Notes under the pieces: generated by a model
What the model saw: only the letters and a program-made list of their open reading frames with translations
The model's database searches: none
What the model was told of the DNA's origin: nothing
NCBI GenBank assembly: GCA_963422445.2
Contig: OY729512.2
Span: 2,604,001-2,668,000, forward strand
DNA from: G963422445 sp963422445
GTDB taxonomy: Bacteria; Pseudomonadota; Alphaproteobacteria; Thalassobaculales; Thalassobaculaceae
DNA: 64,000 nucleotides
Direction: 5' to 3'
In this document: positions 27,222-36,625 of the stretch, in pieces
Layout of the letters: every line of letters begins with the position of its first letter
How positions within the stretch are numbered: position 1 is the first letter of the stretch
Translations under genes and position numbers: made by a program

Positions 27222-28088
27222 GGCGTGTTGATGAATTCATGAAATGCTGATAATCATTCTCCATCAATGACACTTTCCGGGGACTTATCATGGCATTACG
27301 CCTGCTCATCACGGATGCTATCTGGTCGACACTCGAGCCGCTACTGCGTGAGAGCAAACACGCCGCCGGCGCCCCGCCACGGCTCAGCGACCGACTGTTC
27401 ATCGAAGCCGTCCTCTACCAGGCGCGGACCGGAACCCCTTGGCGCGACCTGCCCGACGAATTCGGCCATTGGAATGCCGTTTATCAGCGGTTTCGCCGTT
27501 GGGAGAAGCGCCACCTCTGGGCGCGGCTCTGGCAACAGATACAACAGGTAGATGATGAACCACTCAAGGAAGTGTTCATCGATTCGACCATCCTGCGCGC
27601 TCATCAACACGCCGCCGGCGCGGTAAAAAAAACGGTGGCCAAGAGGCCTAGGCTCTCGGCCGCTCCCGGGGTGGGTTCTCCACCAGGCTGCACGTCGCCT
27701 GTGCCAACGAAAGAACCGGTGTGTCCGTCGTGTTGACGGGTGGCGAGCGCCATGATGGCGTGGGATGCGAGCTGCTGTGGAAGGCTTTGCCCAGCTCTCC
27801 CGCACCGGAGGCTGCGGTCATGGACAAGGCGTATGACAGCAAGGACATTCGCCAGGCGCTGGCCGACCAGGGCGTCGAAGCCGTGATTCCCGCCCGGTCG
27901 AACCGGACTGAGACGATTCATCACGATCAAGAAAAGTACAAGCGGCGCCAGCAGGTCGAGCGATTCTTCAACAAGCTCAAATAATTCCGTCGCATTGCCA
28001 CACGTTATGACAAGCTCGCTCGGACGTTCCTCGCGTTTGTCCACATTGTCTCAGCATGGATTATGCTTCGATCATTCGTCAACACGCC
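27222..28088 (+). mobile_element. IS5-family (IS427-like) element
   Basis: An element of about 867 bp with ends GGCGTGTTGATGAAT and, read inward, GGCGTGTTGACGAAT. It is flanked by CTAG on both sides (27218-27221 and 28089-28092). It abuts the IS630 element on the left, so the two insertions share the target bases, and the DUF4338-ISAs1 region on the right. Confidence 0.85.
27290..27984 (+). pseudogene. IS5-family transposase, degraded
   Basis: The N-terminal frame from 27290 reads LLITDAIWSTLEPLLRESKHAAGAPPRLSD, then RTGTPWRDLPDEFGHWNAVYQRFRRW and the first DDE Asp in EVFIDSTILRAHQHA. An A8 run near 27626 is a plausible slip site to the second frame, which ends with the 27721-27984 part (GGERHDG, VMDKAYDSKDIR with the second Asp, KRRQQVERFFNKLK). 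In that second frame a TAG follows GQEA near 27650. The copy is probably inactive. Confidence 0.8.
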
Positions 28089-28193
28089 CTAGCCATAGCC
28101 GCCTCGTCAGGGCGGATTTGTACTTCGACCTTTCGCCAGCCCAGCCAGGGAGTTGCCTGAGATCGTGGACCTCTTCCCCGTGTTCTGATATGA

Positions 28194-29731
28194 GTGCCGC
28201 GAGGCAATCGTGGGGGCGGGGGAGCCGTGGCGGTTCTTTCGGAGGTGGCCGTCGACATCGTGGCGGCGGCGGACGAGGCCCGCTTCCGCGACTTGATGCA
28301 GACACACCACGACCTCGGCGCGGTGCCGGGGATGGGCGAGACCGTGCGCTATGTTGCGCACCATCGAGGGCGCTGAAGTGTGGGGCGCGTGATCACTGGA
28401 TCGGCTGGGACCGCGGCGTCCAGTTCGGCCGTCTTCACCTGGTCACCACCAACTCGCGTTTTCTGATTCTCCCCGGCGGTGAGCGCAACCTCGGCTCGCG
28501 CGTGCTCTCGCTGTGCACGCGCCGTCTGGTGAGGGACTGGCCGGCCCGCTTCGGTCACGACGTGCTCCTGGCGGAGACCTTCGTCGACCCCGCGCTCTTC
28601 CGGGGCGCCGTCTACCGCGCCGCCAACTGGATCGAGATCGGGCGCACCCGCGGCTTCGCCCGCGACAGGCACGGCTCCAGCGAGCACGCGCGGCCCAAAC
28701 TCGTGTTCCTTGATCCCCTGTGCCGGGGCGCGCGGGCCCGGCTTGGGGCCGCCGATCTCGACCCCCGCCTGCGACATGGAGTGCCGAAGATGACGCTCAG
28801 CGCCGCACAGATGCGATCCCTGCCCGAGTTCTTCCAGCACATCGACGATCCCCGCCGCCGCCAGGGTCGGCGCCATGCCCTGCCCACGGCTCGGCAGACA
28901 GCGCCCTGGCTATTGACGGCAAGACCGGCGCCATCGATGACGATGGCAAACAGGCTCATGTGCTCGGCATCATAGGCCACGACACCAAGGCGCCCTGGGG
29001 TCAAAAAAAGTCGGCATGAGGCCCGACGCCGACGAAGGGGAGAAGCGCACCAACGAGATCGGCGCCGTCATCCCCCTGCTCGATACGGCGCCCGACATCG
29101 CGGGCCGCACTGTCACCGTCGACGCCCTGCTCACCCAGCGGGCGCTGGCCTCCTATCTGCTCGATCGCGGCGCGGCCTACCTGTTCACCGTCAAGGGCAA
29201 CCAGCCGACCCTGCCGAGCGATATCCGGCTCACTCTCAACGAGGCCATCGCCGGGCGCGCACCGGACTTCACGGACGAGAGCCCGAGCACGACCGACGCG
29301 AGCGGCGCTCCATCCGGGTCTCCAGTGAGCGCAACGACGACCTCAACTTCCCCGGCGTCGGACAGGTCTTCGCCGTGCGCCGCGACACCGTCGAGGTCAA
29401 GTCCGGCAAGCGCCGCTGCGAGACCGCCTACGGGGTCACCAGCCTGACCATGGAGGCCGCAACCCCGCAACGGCTGCTCACCCTCAATCGCGGGCACTGG
29501 ACGATCGAGGCAACCCACTACAGCCTCGACTGGAGCGTCGACGAGGACCGCAGCCGCACCGGGCACGGTCCAGAGACCATGACCCGGCTGCGGCGCTTCG
29601 CTATCGGTCTCATCAAGGGGCGCGGGCGCGCCGTCGCCCAGACCATGCGCAATCTGGCCAGGAACCCGCGCCGCGTCCTCGACTTCCTGAAAATGACCGA
29701 CAACATCGCCCCGCGACCAGCACCCGGCTGA
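28194..29731 (+). pseudogene. DUF4338 (DruA-like) domain fused to ISAs1-family transposase
   Basis: The first part (from about 28227) reads DEARFRDLMQTHHDLGAVPGMGETVRYVA, then after a frameshift near 28375 LKCGARDHWIGWDRGVQFGRLHLVTTNSRFLILPGG and LAETFVDPALFRGAVYRAANWIEIGRTRGF, the DUF4338 order. Without a stop the same frame runs into LPEFFQHIDDPRRRQGRRH, the N-terminal signature of ISAs1 transposases. Later fragments give AIDGKTGAIDDDGKQAHVLG, NEIGAVIPLLDTAPDIAGRTVTVDAL, FTVKGNQPTL and LNRGHWTIEATHYSLDWS. About 60 residues after GRRH are deleted and several frame changes follow, so the gene is dead. Confidence 0.8.
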
Positions 29732-29940
29732 CCACCCTCTCCGGTCCGCCTCCATCGACTCGCCAACCCTCGGCACGCCGGGGCGAGCGGTCATGCACAG
29801 ATGAAGCCGTGCCCGACCCTCGCGGCCAGGGGACCGCTATACGGCGCCGCCATGGCGGCCAAATCCATTGCCCAGACCACGCAACGACCCCAACGAAAGC
29901 GGGCCGACCATGATTGCGTGCCGCGAGTCAGCGACGAAAA

Positions 29941-30810
29941 TCAGAACGAATTTGCCGTGGCCGCCTCGAGGCAGGCTCTGGGCGATGGCTGATCGCCGCG
30001 TTCGATGAGATGCAACCACCGCAGATAGCTGTCGAGGTCCTTGTGAGATGTCGCGGAAGCCGCGCAGGACGCTCTTGATCTGGCTGTGGTGGCTATTGAC
30101 CGTCTGGATGTGCCGCGCGCCCCGGACCCGCTCGCTGGCCGAAGCGTTGATGCTCTCGTGTGGGATGTCGAGCGCCGCCGCAACGGGTGGATAGCAGCGG
30201 TTGGCGTCGGAGACGAGCAGCGCATCCGGTGCGACGACCGGCTCCAGCCCGCCCCTCCTTCACGCTGTCTGCGTTGAGGGCGGGCAGGGTATGGCTGAGG
30301 GTCTCGCCCGCACGGTCGGCGGCGACCAGGATCGGCCCCTGCTCGCTCGCGAGGCCGGGTCTGCGGGCCGTCCCGCCGCGCCGGCGCGGCGTGCGGTCCA
30401 GCTTCCGCTCCTCCTTGCGGTTCTCGAGAACGACGGTCTCGTCAGCCTCGACGATCCCGGCAAGCCGGTCCGGCGCCTGGCGCACCGCCGCCAGAAAGCG
30501 GTGGCGCCAGCGAGGTGCCGTGCCCGGCGCAATCCCGCAGCGCTCGGCAGCCTCCCGGATCGTCTCGCCGGCGCCAGGCGAGGCGCCAAAGGCCCGACAG
30601 CGCTGTGCCGGTCAGCGCACCGAACCTCTTTCCCCAGGCCTTGCACCGGACACGGCGAAGACCGCGCGCCATGCCCCGCGACACCGCCCCGCCGGCGCCG
30701 CAATGCCGACAGCGCCGCTCGTCATCCACGCCCAGCTCGATCGCAGCCAGCGAGGCCGCGCCCTCCGGCGGGTCCGACAGCACCGCCGCCACCGCCTTGC
30801 GCTGCGCCAT
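29941..30810 (-). pseudogene. IS1595-family transposase, degraded
   Basis: In pieces over three frames, the order is that of an IS1595-type transposase: zinc ribbon CRHCG, later VRCKAWGKRFGALTGTALSGL, then IVEADETVVLENRKEERKLDR with the first catalytic Asp, ILVAADRAGETLSHTLPALNADSV, and the C-terminal DLDSYLRWLHLIERGD. The expected second Cys pair of the ribbon reads RCKAW, so one zinc ligand is lost. Two or more frame changes are present (near 30560 and 30240). The element ends could not be placed. Confidence 0.75.
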
Positions 30811-31420
30811 CTCAACTCATCGACACGCGAGAACCAATCCCGAAACCCTTGTGATCCATCTGTCTGACCGCCAAGGCGAATCGGGCGAGATCCTATCACG
30901 ATGCCTACGATTCACGAATTGAACCATCATGAGTGATGAAATCCGGCAACTCGTGAACCAGGGTTGGCAAGGTTGAGTGCAGTCGGATCATCGTGGATGC
31001 ATTCCATGAGTTTCTGTCATATGGCCCGTGTGCATCGGACCGCCGCGCGCTTGTTCTCCTGCATCTGGACGGTTGGGTGGCCCGGCATTTGAACCGATTG
31101 TCGGTGGCTTAGGCTCATGCGTAATGCTAATCACGCCTTCGGGGGCGGCTTCCATGAGCCATCGCATCAACATCTTCATTCAGGAAGACATCTGTCGTTG
31201 TTCCGGATTTTTTTATTTTGAAACCCGGTTCGGAGTCCGAAACGCAACAGGGGGTCGTGACAGGTGAGGCCCTCCAATGGGGATATAGTGTATCGGAGTG
31301 GCTGGCCCCTCGGACTGATTTTTTCGGGGATGGTTTAGCGCCTCAAGCGGCTGGTTTTGTTTGGATCCCGGGTGCCGGTCGTGCTGTCATGGCCGCTCAC
31401 AGGCGCCTGCAGGAGAGGCG
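30811..31420. other. Interval without a recognisable gene
   Basis: About 600 bases between the IS1595 remnant and the repeat-protein fragment. Short frames exist, none with family likeness or a good ribosome site. The sequence becomes less GC-rich around 31130-31220. I see no inverted ends that would mark an IS boundary. Confidence 0.5.
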
Positions 31421-31867
31421 TCAAGACCCGTCGCTGGCGATGGAGAGCAAACCCTGAAACGGTGCTGTGCGCCGCGTGTCCGACGGCGGCACTTGACTGC
31501 CCCCGTTCACCTTGCGGCTGGAGTCGGCGGGCACCGCGTCGTGCCTCAGGTCGGCCGCGGTCGTGCCGTCGGCATTTTCCATGATGGTTCCGCCGTTGAG
31601 GGAGAGCGCATCGGTAGCGATGCTGATACCGTCCTCGTCCATGTCGCCGGCCGCCACCTCGTAGCGGAAGGACCCCATTGGGCCGCTTTGATGTTTCACA
31701 CGATAGACCGCCTGTTTCGTCGCGCTGCCGATGGTCAATGCCAACTGCGGGCTGCCCGTCACCGTCACGTCCGCGATGAACTTGACCCGCACCTCGATCA
31801 CCTCGCCGAGGCCGTAGGTGTCGCCGCTCAAGGGTGTGGTCGTGGTGGAGAAGATGATCTCCCGCAC
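31421..31867 (-). pseudogene. Fragment of a secreted repeat protein (one extracellular repeat)
   Basis: The reading frame contains SGDTYGLGEVIEVRVKF, VTVTGSPQLALTIGSATKQAVY, FRYEVAAGDMDEDGISI and ATDALSLNGGTI. This is one unit, about 90 residues, of a repeated beta-sandwich module known from large secreted or surface proteins, where units are normally found in many tandem copies. Here there is one unit with no signal peptide and no anchor, and the rest of the frame is unrelated. It is most likely a leftover of a large surface protein gene destroyed by the surrounding insertions. Confidence 0.6.
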
Positions 31868-32038
31868 CGTCGGCGCGGGTCCTTGGGCCTAGCCATCGGA
31901 TGGTGCCCACCGCGCCCGACAACGCCAGCGGCCCGAAAAGACCGGTCAGGAAGCGGCTGGTCCGGCTGCGCCTGCATGCACGAGGATTCCGTCGGTATGG
32001 CGGCTTGCGCTCATCGAACCGGCCTCGCGGGAATCGGA

Positions 32039-33330
32039 GGGGGGGGGGACTTCCCACCATTTGTAAAGTGCCTTCGGCGGTTTTTGTGCCCGCCGGTTTT
32101 CGGCAAGTTTGTGTCAGGCGGCATAGCGCTGCCTTGGATGATCGGGTGCGAACAGTGTCTGGTTTTCGAGCATGGCGCAGGCGACCGCGAGGAGCCGGTC
32201 GGCGACGGACCGCAGGGCACGGTCATGGCCGTGGCCGCGCGCTCTGAGCGCGGGGTATTTGGCCATGCTGGCGGCGTCATGCTGCACGGCGACGCTGGCC
32301 CAGTGGTAGAGGGCATCCTGCAGCCTGTTGTGGGCCGCCAGGCGGCGCACCACGATCAGGGTCTTGCCCGAGCGTTTGGTGACGGGAGCGACGCCGGACA
32401 GGCGCCGCAAGGCCTGATAGTCTCGCCGTCGCAGAGGATCATGCGCTTCTGCGAGCAGCGTGGCGAGGACGATCCTGCCGACGCCGGGAAGCGAGTTCAG
32501 GATTTCCACGTCACGCTGCCCTTGCATCCCCGGCGGTTCATCGGGGGACGGCGCCGACCGAGCCAGCGCCGCGGTCAGGCGGTCGATTTTCCGATATGCC
32601 CTGGCGATCTGCTGGGTGACGACGGCCCGTTGCGAGAACACCACCTCGATATGGGCGACGGCGGCCACGGAGACGGCAGGCTCGCGAAGCCTCGCGAGCA
32701 CGGTCTCGGCCTCGATGCGTCGAACCCGATGGCGTTTCAGGAGACCGGCGATGGTCTTGACGCGGACGCGCCGCGCCTTGTCGGGGGTCGGTGCAAGGGT
32801 CCAGAGGTCACGGACCCAGGCCTTGGCGAGATCGCCCTCGACCTTGAGGAGCTGCGGATAGGTGCGCCAGAGCTGCTGACGGACCCGGTTCACGAGCCGC
32901 GTCCGATCGCCGGTGAGGTCGTTCGCGATGCGCGACCACTCGCGCAACTCGACGATCTCCGGAGCGGCCGGGTCCAGGTGCCGGAACGCGTGGCGGTCGG
33001 TTCGCAACGCATCACCGAGCGTACGGGCATCGCGGCGGTCGTCCTTGGCGACGAGCCAGTCCGCCATCTCCGCAAGCCCGGCGCCGCCGTGCCGGAAAGC
33101 CCGTTCTCCCAGGATCGTCCCTTCGCTGTCGATGATGCCGGCTTGGTGGGTCTCCGAGCCCCAGTCGATCCCCACGAAGCACTCAAGCCTTTCCATGGCA
33201 TTCCTTCCGGTCTGTCGTGCCAACGGGCCGCCATGATGCCTTCCGGTCCCTGTACTGGCGCTCAAGGCGCAAACTCCCCACTGGGCGTCCATCATGGCCA
33301 GGGACCGAGGCACAGGTCCCCCCCCCCCCC
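32039..33330 (-). mobile_element. IS110-family element bounded by homopolymer tracts
   Basis: The IS110 transposase gene lies between a run of 10 G (32039-32048, in GGAG...GAC) and a run of 13 C (33318-33330, in GGTC...TCTC), which are inverted relative to each other and share the edge words GAG/GAC. IS110 elements normally lack clear inverted ends, so these tracts may or may not be the true termini. The outer sequences are a secreted-repeat fragment on one side and an IS5 remnant on the other. Confidence 0.6.
32114..33196 (-). CDS. IS110-family transposase
   Basis: The 360-aa protein starts at the ATG at 33196 (MERLECFVGIDWGSETHQ); the frame is open to 33313 without family likeness. The N-terminal RuvC-like DEDD domain begins with GIDWGS, continues with KDDRRDARTLGDALRTD, and is followed by the Transposase_20 domain (ILNSLPGVGRIVLATLLAEA...LRRLSGVAPVTKRSGK). 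About 40 residues usual between the LAEMADWL and AKDDRRDA segments are missing in frame, so one catalytic acidic residue region may be lost. The frame is otherwise intact; activity is doubtful. Confidence 0.85.
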   Translation of the reverse strand: MERLECFVGIDWGSETHQAGIIDSEGTILGERAFRHGGAGLAEMADWLVAKDDRRDARTLGDALRTDRHAFRHLDPAAPEIVELREWSRIANDLTGDRTRLVNRVRQQLWRTYPQLLKVEGDLAKAWVRDLWTLAPTPDKARRVRVKTIAGLLKRHRVRRIEAETVLARLREPAVSVAAVAHIEVVFSQRAVVTQQIARAYRKIDRLTAALARSAPSPDEPPGMQGQRDVEILNSLPGVGRIVLATLLAEAHDPLRRRDYQALRRLSGVAPVTKRSGKTLIVVRRLAAHNRLQDALYHWASVAVQHDAASMAKYPALRARGHGHDRALRSVADRLLAVACAMLENQTLFAPDHPRQRYAA

Positions 33331-33508
33331 TCTCAGGTGCTCAAGGCGCAGGGGGCGTTCGGTCGCTCCCGATCCCTTGGCCCGTCCCGCCCGGAATGGA
33401 CGGGCATCGCTGCTGCTATCCGAGCAATGGAGCAGACCCTCAATCACAACGTAACCTCACCGCGAACGAAGCGTCGTAAGAGGTACAGGGGGGATGGATG
33501 AATCATTG

Positions 33509-34038
33509 CCGGCGAACGTCTCGGATGTGGCGACGGCGCACGCGCTGTTGCACGGGGGCGAGGAGCAGGTGTGGGGTGATGCGGGCTATCAGGGGGTGGA
33601 CAAGCGCGCGGAGAACCGGGACACGGACGTGGACTGGGAGGTGGCGATGAAGCCCGGCAAGCGCCGGGGGCTGGACCAGGCGGGCCCGGAGGCGGCGGAG
33701 AGGCGCAAGGCGTCGGTTCGGGCCAAGGTGGAGCATCCGTTCCTGTATGTGAAGCGCCACTTCGGCTACGCGAAGGTGCGCTATCGGGGGCTGGCGAAGA
33801 CCACGTAACGCATCGCCGTGCTGCTCGGGTTCACCAATCTGCTCATCGCGGGGCGCGACGTCACCGCCTGACGTGGGGGGAGTCCGTCCGCAACCGCCGC
33901 AAGGCGGCGGGGACGGTCGGCTCGGGCATCGAAATCCCCATTTCCTGGCACGACAACACGTCCCCGATGGGCTCTGGCGTTTCATCCACGGGCCACGACA
34001 CCCGTATACCCGGAAAAACGGGGTTGTTCAGACTTTCC
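33509..34038 (+). pseudogene. IS5-family element, 3' remnant (copy 3)
   Basis: From about 33509 the sequence is nearly identical to the 3' 450 bases of copies 1 and 2 (VSDVATAHALLHGGEEQVWGDAGYQGVDKR onward) and ends with the same terminus, TTGTTCAGACTTTCC. The 5' two thirds are missing. The C-terminal frame also carries a stop after YRGLAKTT. Its left junction follows a GGGGGG tract at 33488-33493. Confidence 0.85.
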
Positions 34039-34065
34039 CCAACCTTATCATTTCCTGATTCCCAC

Positions 34066-34910
34066 TCAAGCTAAGTGCAACATGAGTAGCTTCTCCGGCA
34101 TCGGCGGTGTCCGCAGCGCCACGTAGACCAGTCCGGGGATGATCTCGGGCAGGTCGAAGCGACGATTGAACCGGTCCACGACCTCCGCGAGATAGCGCTG
34201 GGCATACTTGGGACGAATCGCATGGTCGGTGCCACGCAAGGCGCTCTTGATGTTGCCGGGAATCGTGTTCACCCAACGAAACTCGGGGTGCTCGACCGCG
34301 GCTTTCCCGCCGCCGGTCACCATCGGCTCATGCACGCAGCCTGTCGCGGTCACGCCATTGAAGCAGGTCAGCCCATCGCAGAGCACCTGCGTGCCCGGAC
34401 CCAGGTGCTGCTGCGCCCAGGCACTTCAGTGAGACGGAAGCCCTCGACCACGGTGAGCGTCACGCGCTGCGGATGTCCCTGCTCATTGGTCTCGACCGCG
34501 GCGACGAACGGGGTCTTGCCCGGCGCCCCCGCCCGCGCGTGCCGCCGCTGCACTCGCCCCGAGACAGGCATCGTCGCGTTGGACCGACCCGCCGAGCGGG
34601 TGCTCTCGGTCTCGCTCCATCATCACCTGCATCAGCTTGTGGCGCCTGCGCCAGGCGGCGTTGTCGGAGATGCCAGATTGGCGGTGCAGCGTCATCGCCG
34701 ATGCACCTTATCTTGTCCTGGGTCATGAGGTAAACGCCCTGGAACCATACCGTCAGGGGCAGCTTGGTGGCCTCGAAGATGGTCCCGGCGGTGATGGAGG
34801 GCTGGCGATGGCAGCGGTTGCACTGCTGGAGCTTTCGGGTGTTCAACTGACAGCACCGGTCATGGGCGCAGTGTCGGCACAGAAAGCCGTTCGGCCATCG
34901 CCATTGAAAG
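34066..34910 (-). pseudogene. IS1595-family transposase, C-terminal part (split by a transposon)
   Basis: In minus orientation the pieces read CRHCAHDRCCQLNTRKL, QQCNRCHRQPSITAGTIFEATKLPLTVWFQGVYLMTQDK, then ISDNAAWRRRHKLMQVMMERDREHP, GKTPFVAAVETNEQGHP, LCDGLTCFNGVTATGCVHEP and IKSALRGTDHAIRPKYAQRYLAEVVDRFNRRFDLPEI, the order of an ISXO2/ISNwi1-type IS1595 transposase. Several frameshifts are present. At 34910 the gene is cut by the 34911-38982 transposon; the first 30 codons continue at 38983-39087. Confidence 0.8.
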
Positions 34911-34962
34911 GGGGCTTATGATCATTACTTGACGAGTGGAAGGTAATTGACATGATGGCAGG

Positions 34963-35187
34963 ATGGAATGGAGAGGTCCGCTCGCTTCGACGGTTTCCAT
35001 CGTCATCGTCTTGTGCATCGGATTCTGGATGGAGACGATGTTCCCTCTAGGCGGCGATCGGTGGCTGATTGGGGCCGTGATAGGCGCTGTCGTGCTCGTT
35101 ACGATCTATAGTGCGCCCGCTTGGCGATGGCTGAAAGAACGACCGCGCGCGACAAAGACCGCGGCCCGAAACTGGTGGATTATTTGA
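34963..35187 (+). CDS. Small predicted membrane protein, transposon cargo
   Basis: The 74-aa frame has two hydrophobic stretches (TVSIVIVLCIGFWM and WLIGAVIGAVVLVTIY) followed by a basic tail (WLKERPRATKTAARN). I do not recognise a family. It is the first gene inside the left end of the transposon and overlaps the next frame by 67 bases. The two could be remnants of one frameshifted gene. Confidence 0.4.
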   Translation: MEWRGPLASTVSIVIVLCIGFWMETMFPLGGDRWLIGAVIGAVVLVTIYSAPAWRWLKERPRATKTAARNWWII

Positions 35188-35396
35188 CCGCCTGCATGAT
35201 TGCCAACAGTTACATTGATCCCGACAACACGATGCGGGCTGGGGTACGGATCACCGTGCGGAGTCAGATTCTCACGAAGTCCGAGTCCGTGGTAGGGGCG
35301 AAGGTCGGCGCCGAATACAACCGCGATCTTCTGCACCAATGGTTTCAGAAAAACGCGGCGCGCACACTCGTGAACCATCAAGACGAGATCACATGA
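35121..35396 (+). CDS. Small hypothetical protein, transposon cargo
   Basis: The 91-aa soluble frame (LVDYLTACMIANSYIDPDNTM, VRSQILTKSESVVGAKVGAEYNRDLLHQWF) has balanced composition unlike a shadow frame. No family is recognised. It overlaps the upstream membrane-protein frame and ends 39 bases before the next small frame, so the three may be one operon. Confidence 0.4.
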   Translation: MAMAERTTARDKDRGPKLVDYLTACMIANSYIDPDNTMRAGVRITVRSQILTKSESVVGAKVGAEYNRDLLHQWFQKNAARTLVNHQDEIT

Positions 35397-35504
35397 TGCG
35401 CGTGTCACAGTTGAAGTTTAACGCGCAAATATTTCATGCCTCGCATGATCGGCAAATTGTCACCAGTCCATATCGTGCGGCTTGACCAATTGAGGGAGGA
35501 AGAC

Positions 35505-35708
35505 ATGACCCGAGGAGTCCCTGTTCTCGACCCGGCAGTGCACCTGAAGGGCGCGACGCCTGAGAAACTGGCCCGCGCCCTGTTCCGTCGCGTAGAGCCT
35601 CTACCGCCCCGCGTTGGACAGACCGTTGCCGGCGATGAGGTCGCGGTAGAGGAGATTACGACTGACGAGGCGAACGACGGTGTCGCGCATCTGGGCAAGC
35701 GTTCCTGA
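35505..35708 (+). CDS. Short hypothetical protein, possibly cut by IS1595
   Basis: The ATG at 35505 follows a strong GGGAGGA ribosome site. The start, TRGVPVLDPAVHLKGATPEKL and ARALFRR, looks like the N-terminus of a small mobile-element or phage-associated protein, but I cannot name the family. From about 35600 the frame runs antisense to the end of the IS1595-type transposase, so the native C-terminus is probably lost. Confidence 0.4.
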   Translation: MTRGVPVLDPAVHLKGATPEKLARALFRRVEPLPPRVGQTVAGDEVAVEEITTDEANDGVAHLGKRS

Positions 35709-36579
35709 GTCGCGACCGTTGTGCTTTCCAGCGAACTTCCGGACGTAGCGGTCAAGATGCTTCGGGCTGATCTTGTGGAACGTGCCAGCGTGCGCCCGCT
35801 TCAGCATCGACCAGAAGCTCTCGATCCCGTTGGTATGAGCCTGCCCGCGAACGTACTCGGAAACGGAGTGCTTGACCGCCTCATGCTCGCGTTCGATCCC
35901 CTTGTAGGCCGCCGCCTCATCCGTATAGACCTTGGCGTCTTCCTCGGTGTTTTCCTCGACGAAATCCTGCAACGTCTCGGAATCGGTCTCTGTGATGACC
36001 TCCGCCCGGACCTGTTTCGTCTCCCGGTCCTTCATGCCGATCACCGCCGTCTTGCCCACGGCGCCCCGGCCCGTGCCCGCCAGTTCCTTACCGCTTGGCG
36101 TTCGACATGTTCTTGCGCTTTCCCCCAATGTAGGTCTCGTCCACCTCGACCGGGCCGTCGAAAGGCTGCTCGCCGTCATCCTCGCCCCAGGCTTCGCGGA
36201 TACGGTGAAGCATGACCCACGCGGCGCGCTGCGAGACGCCGATATCCCGGTGCAGCTTCATGCTGGACACGCTTTTGAGCGAGGTCAGGCAGAGGTAGAT
36301 CGCGATCGCCCACTTGCGCATCGGAATGTTGGACCGCGCCATGGGAGTTCCCGTGCGAACCGAGAAATAGGACCGGCAGCCCTTGCACCAATAGGGCATG
36401 GGCTTTGCGTTCGGAACGTCCTTGGTTTCGGTCGATCCGCACTTGGAACAGTGGCGACCGGCTTCCCAGACCACCGACTCGAACCACTTTGTGGCCGCTT
36501 CCTCGGTCGGAAACATGTCCATCAACTCGACGATGGTCAGCCCTTCGCGATAGGATTTTCCGGGTGCTTTCTTCGCCAT
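35601..36579 (-). pseudogene. IS1595-family transposase with a one-base insertion
   Basis: From the ATG at 36579 (MAKKAPGKSYREGLTIVELM) the protein has the zinc ribbon CSKCGS...WCKGCR (about 46-75), a middle segment IPMRKWAIAIYLCLTSLKSVSSMKLHRDIGVSQRAAW, and the first DDE Asp in PVEVDETYIGGKRKNMS. At 36090 one extra base (T on the coding strand) ends the frame after NAKR. Without it the protein runs on as KELAGTGRGAVGKTAVIGMKDRE, then VYTDEAAAYKGI (second Asp) and HTNGIESFWSMLKRAHAGTFH (Glu). Everything else is intact, so this is either a recent inactivation or a sequencing error. Confidence 0.85.
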
Positions 36580-36625
36580 TTCCTGTCCCCCCCCTATCAA
36601 TCTCCCACTGCTGAGAAGGTTCCGT

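Noticed and set aside
31361..33454. 697-codon plus-strand open frame across the IS110 region
   Set aside because: It runs opposite the recognisable IS110 transposase and through unrelated sequences on both sides; its residues match no family.
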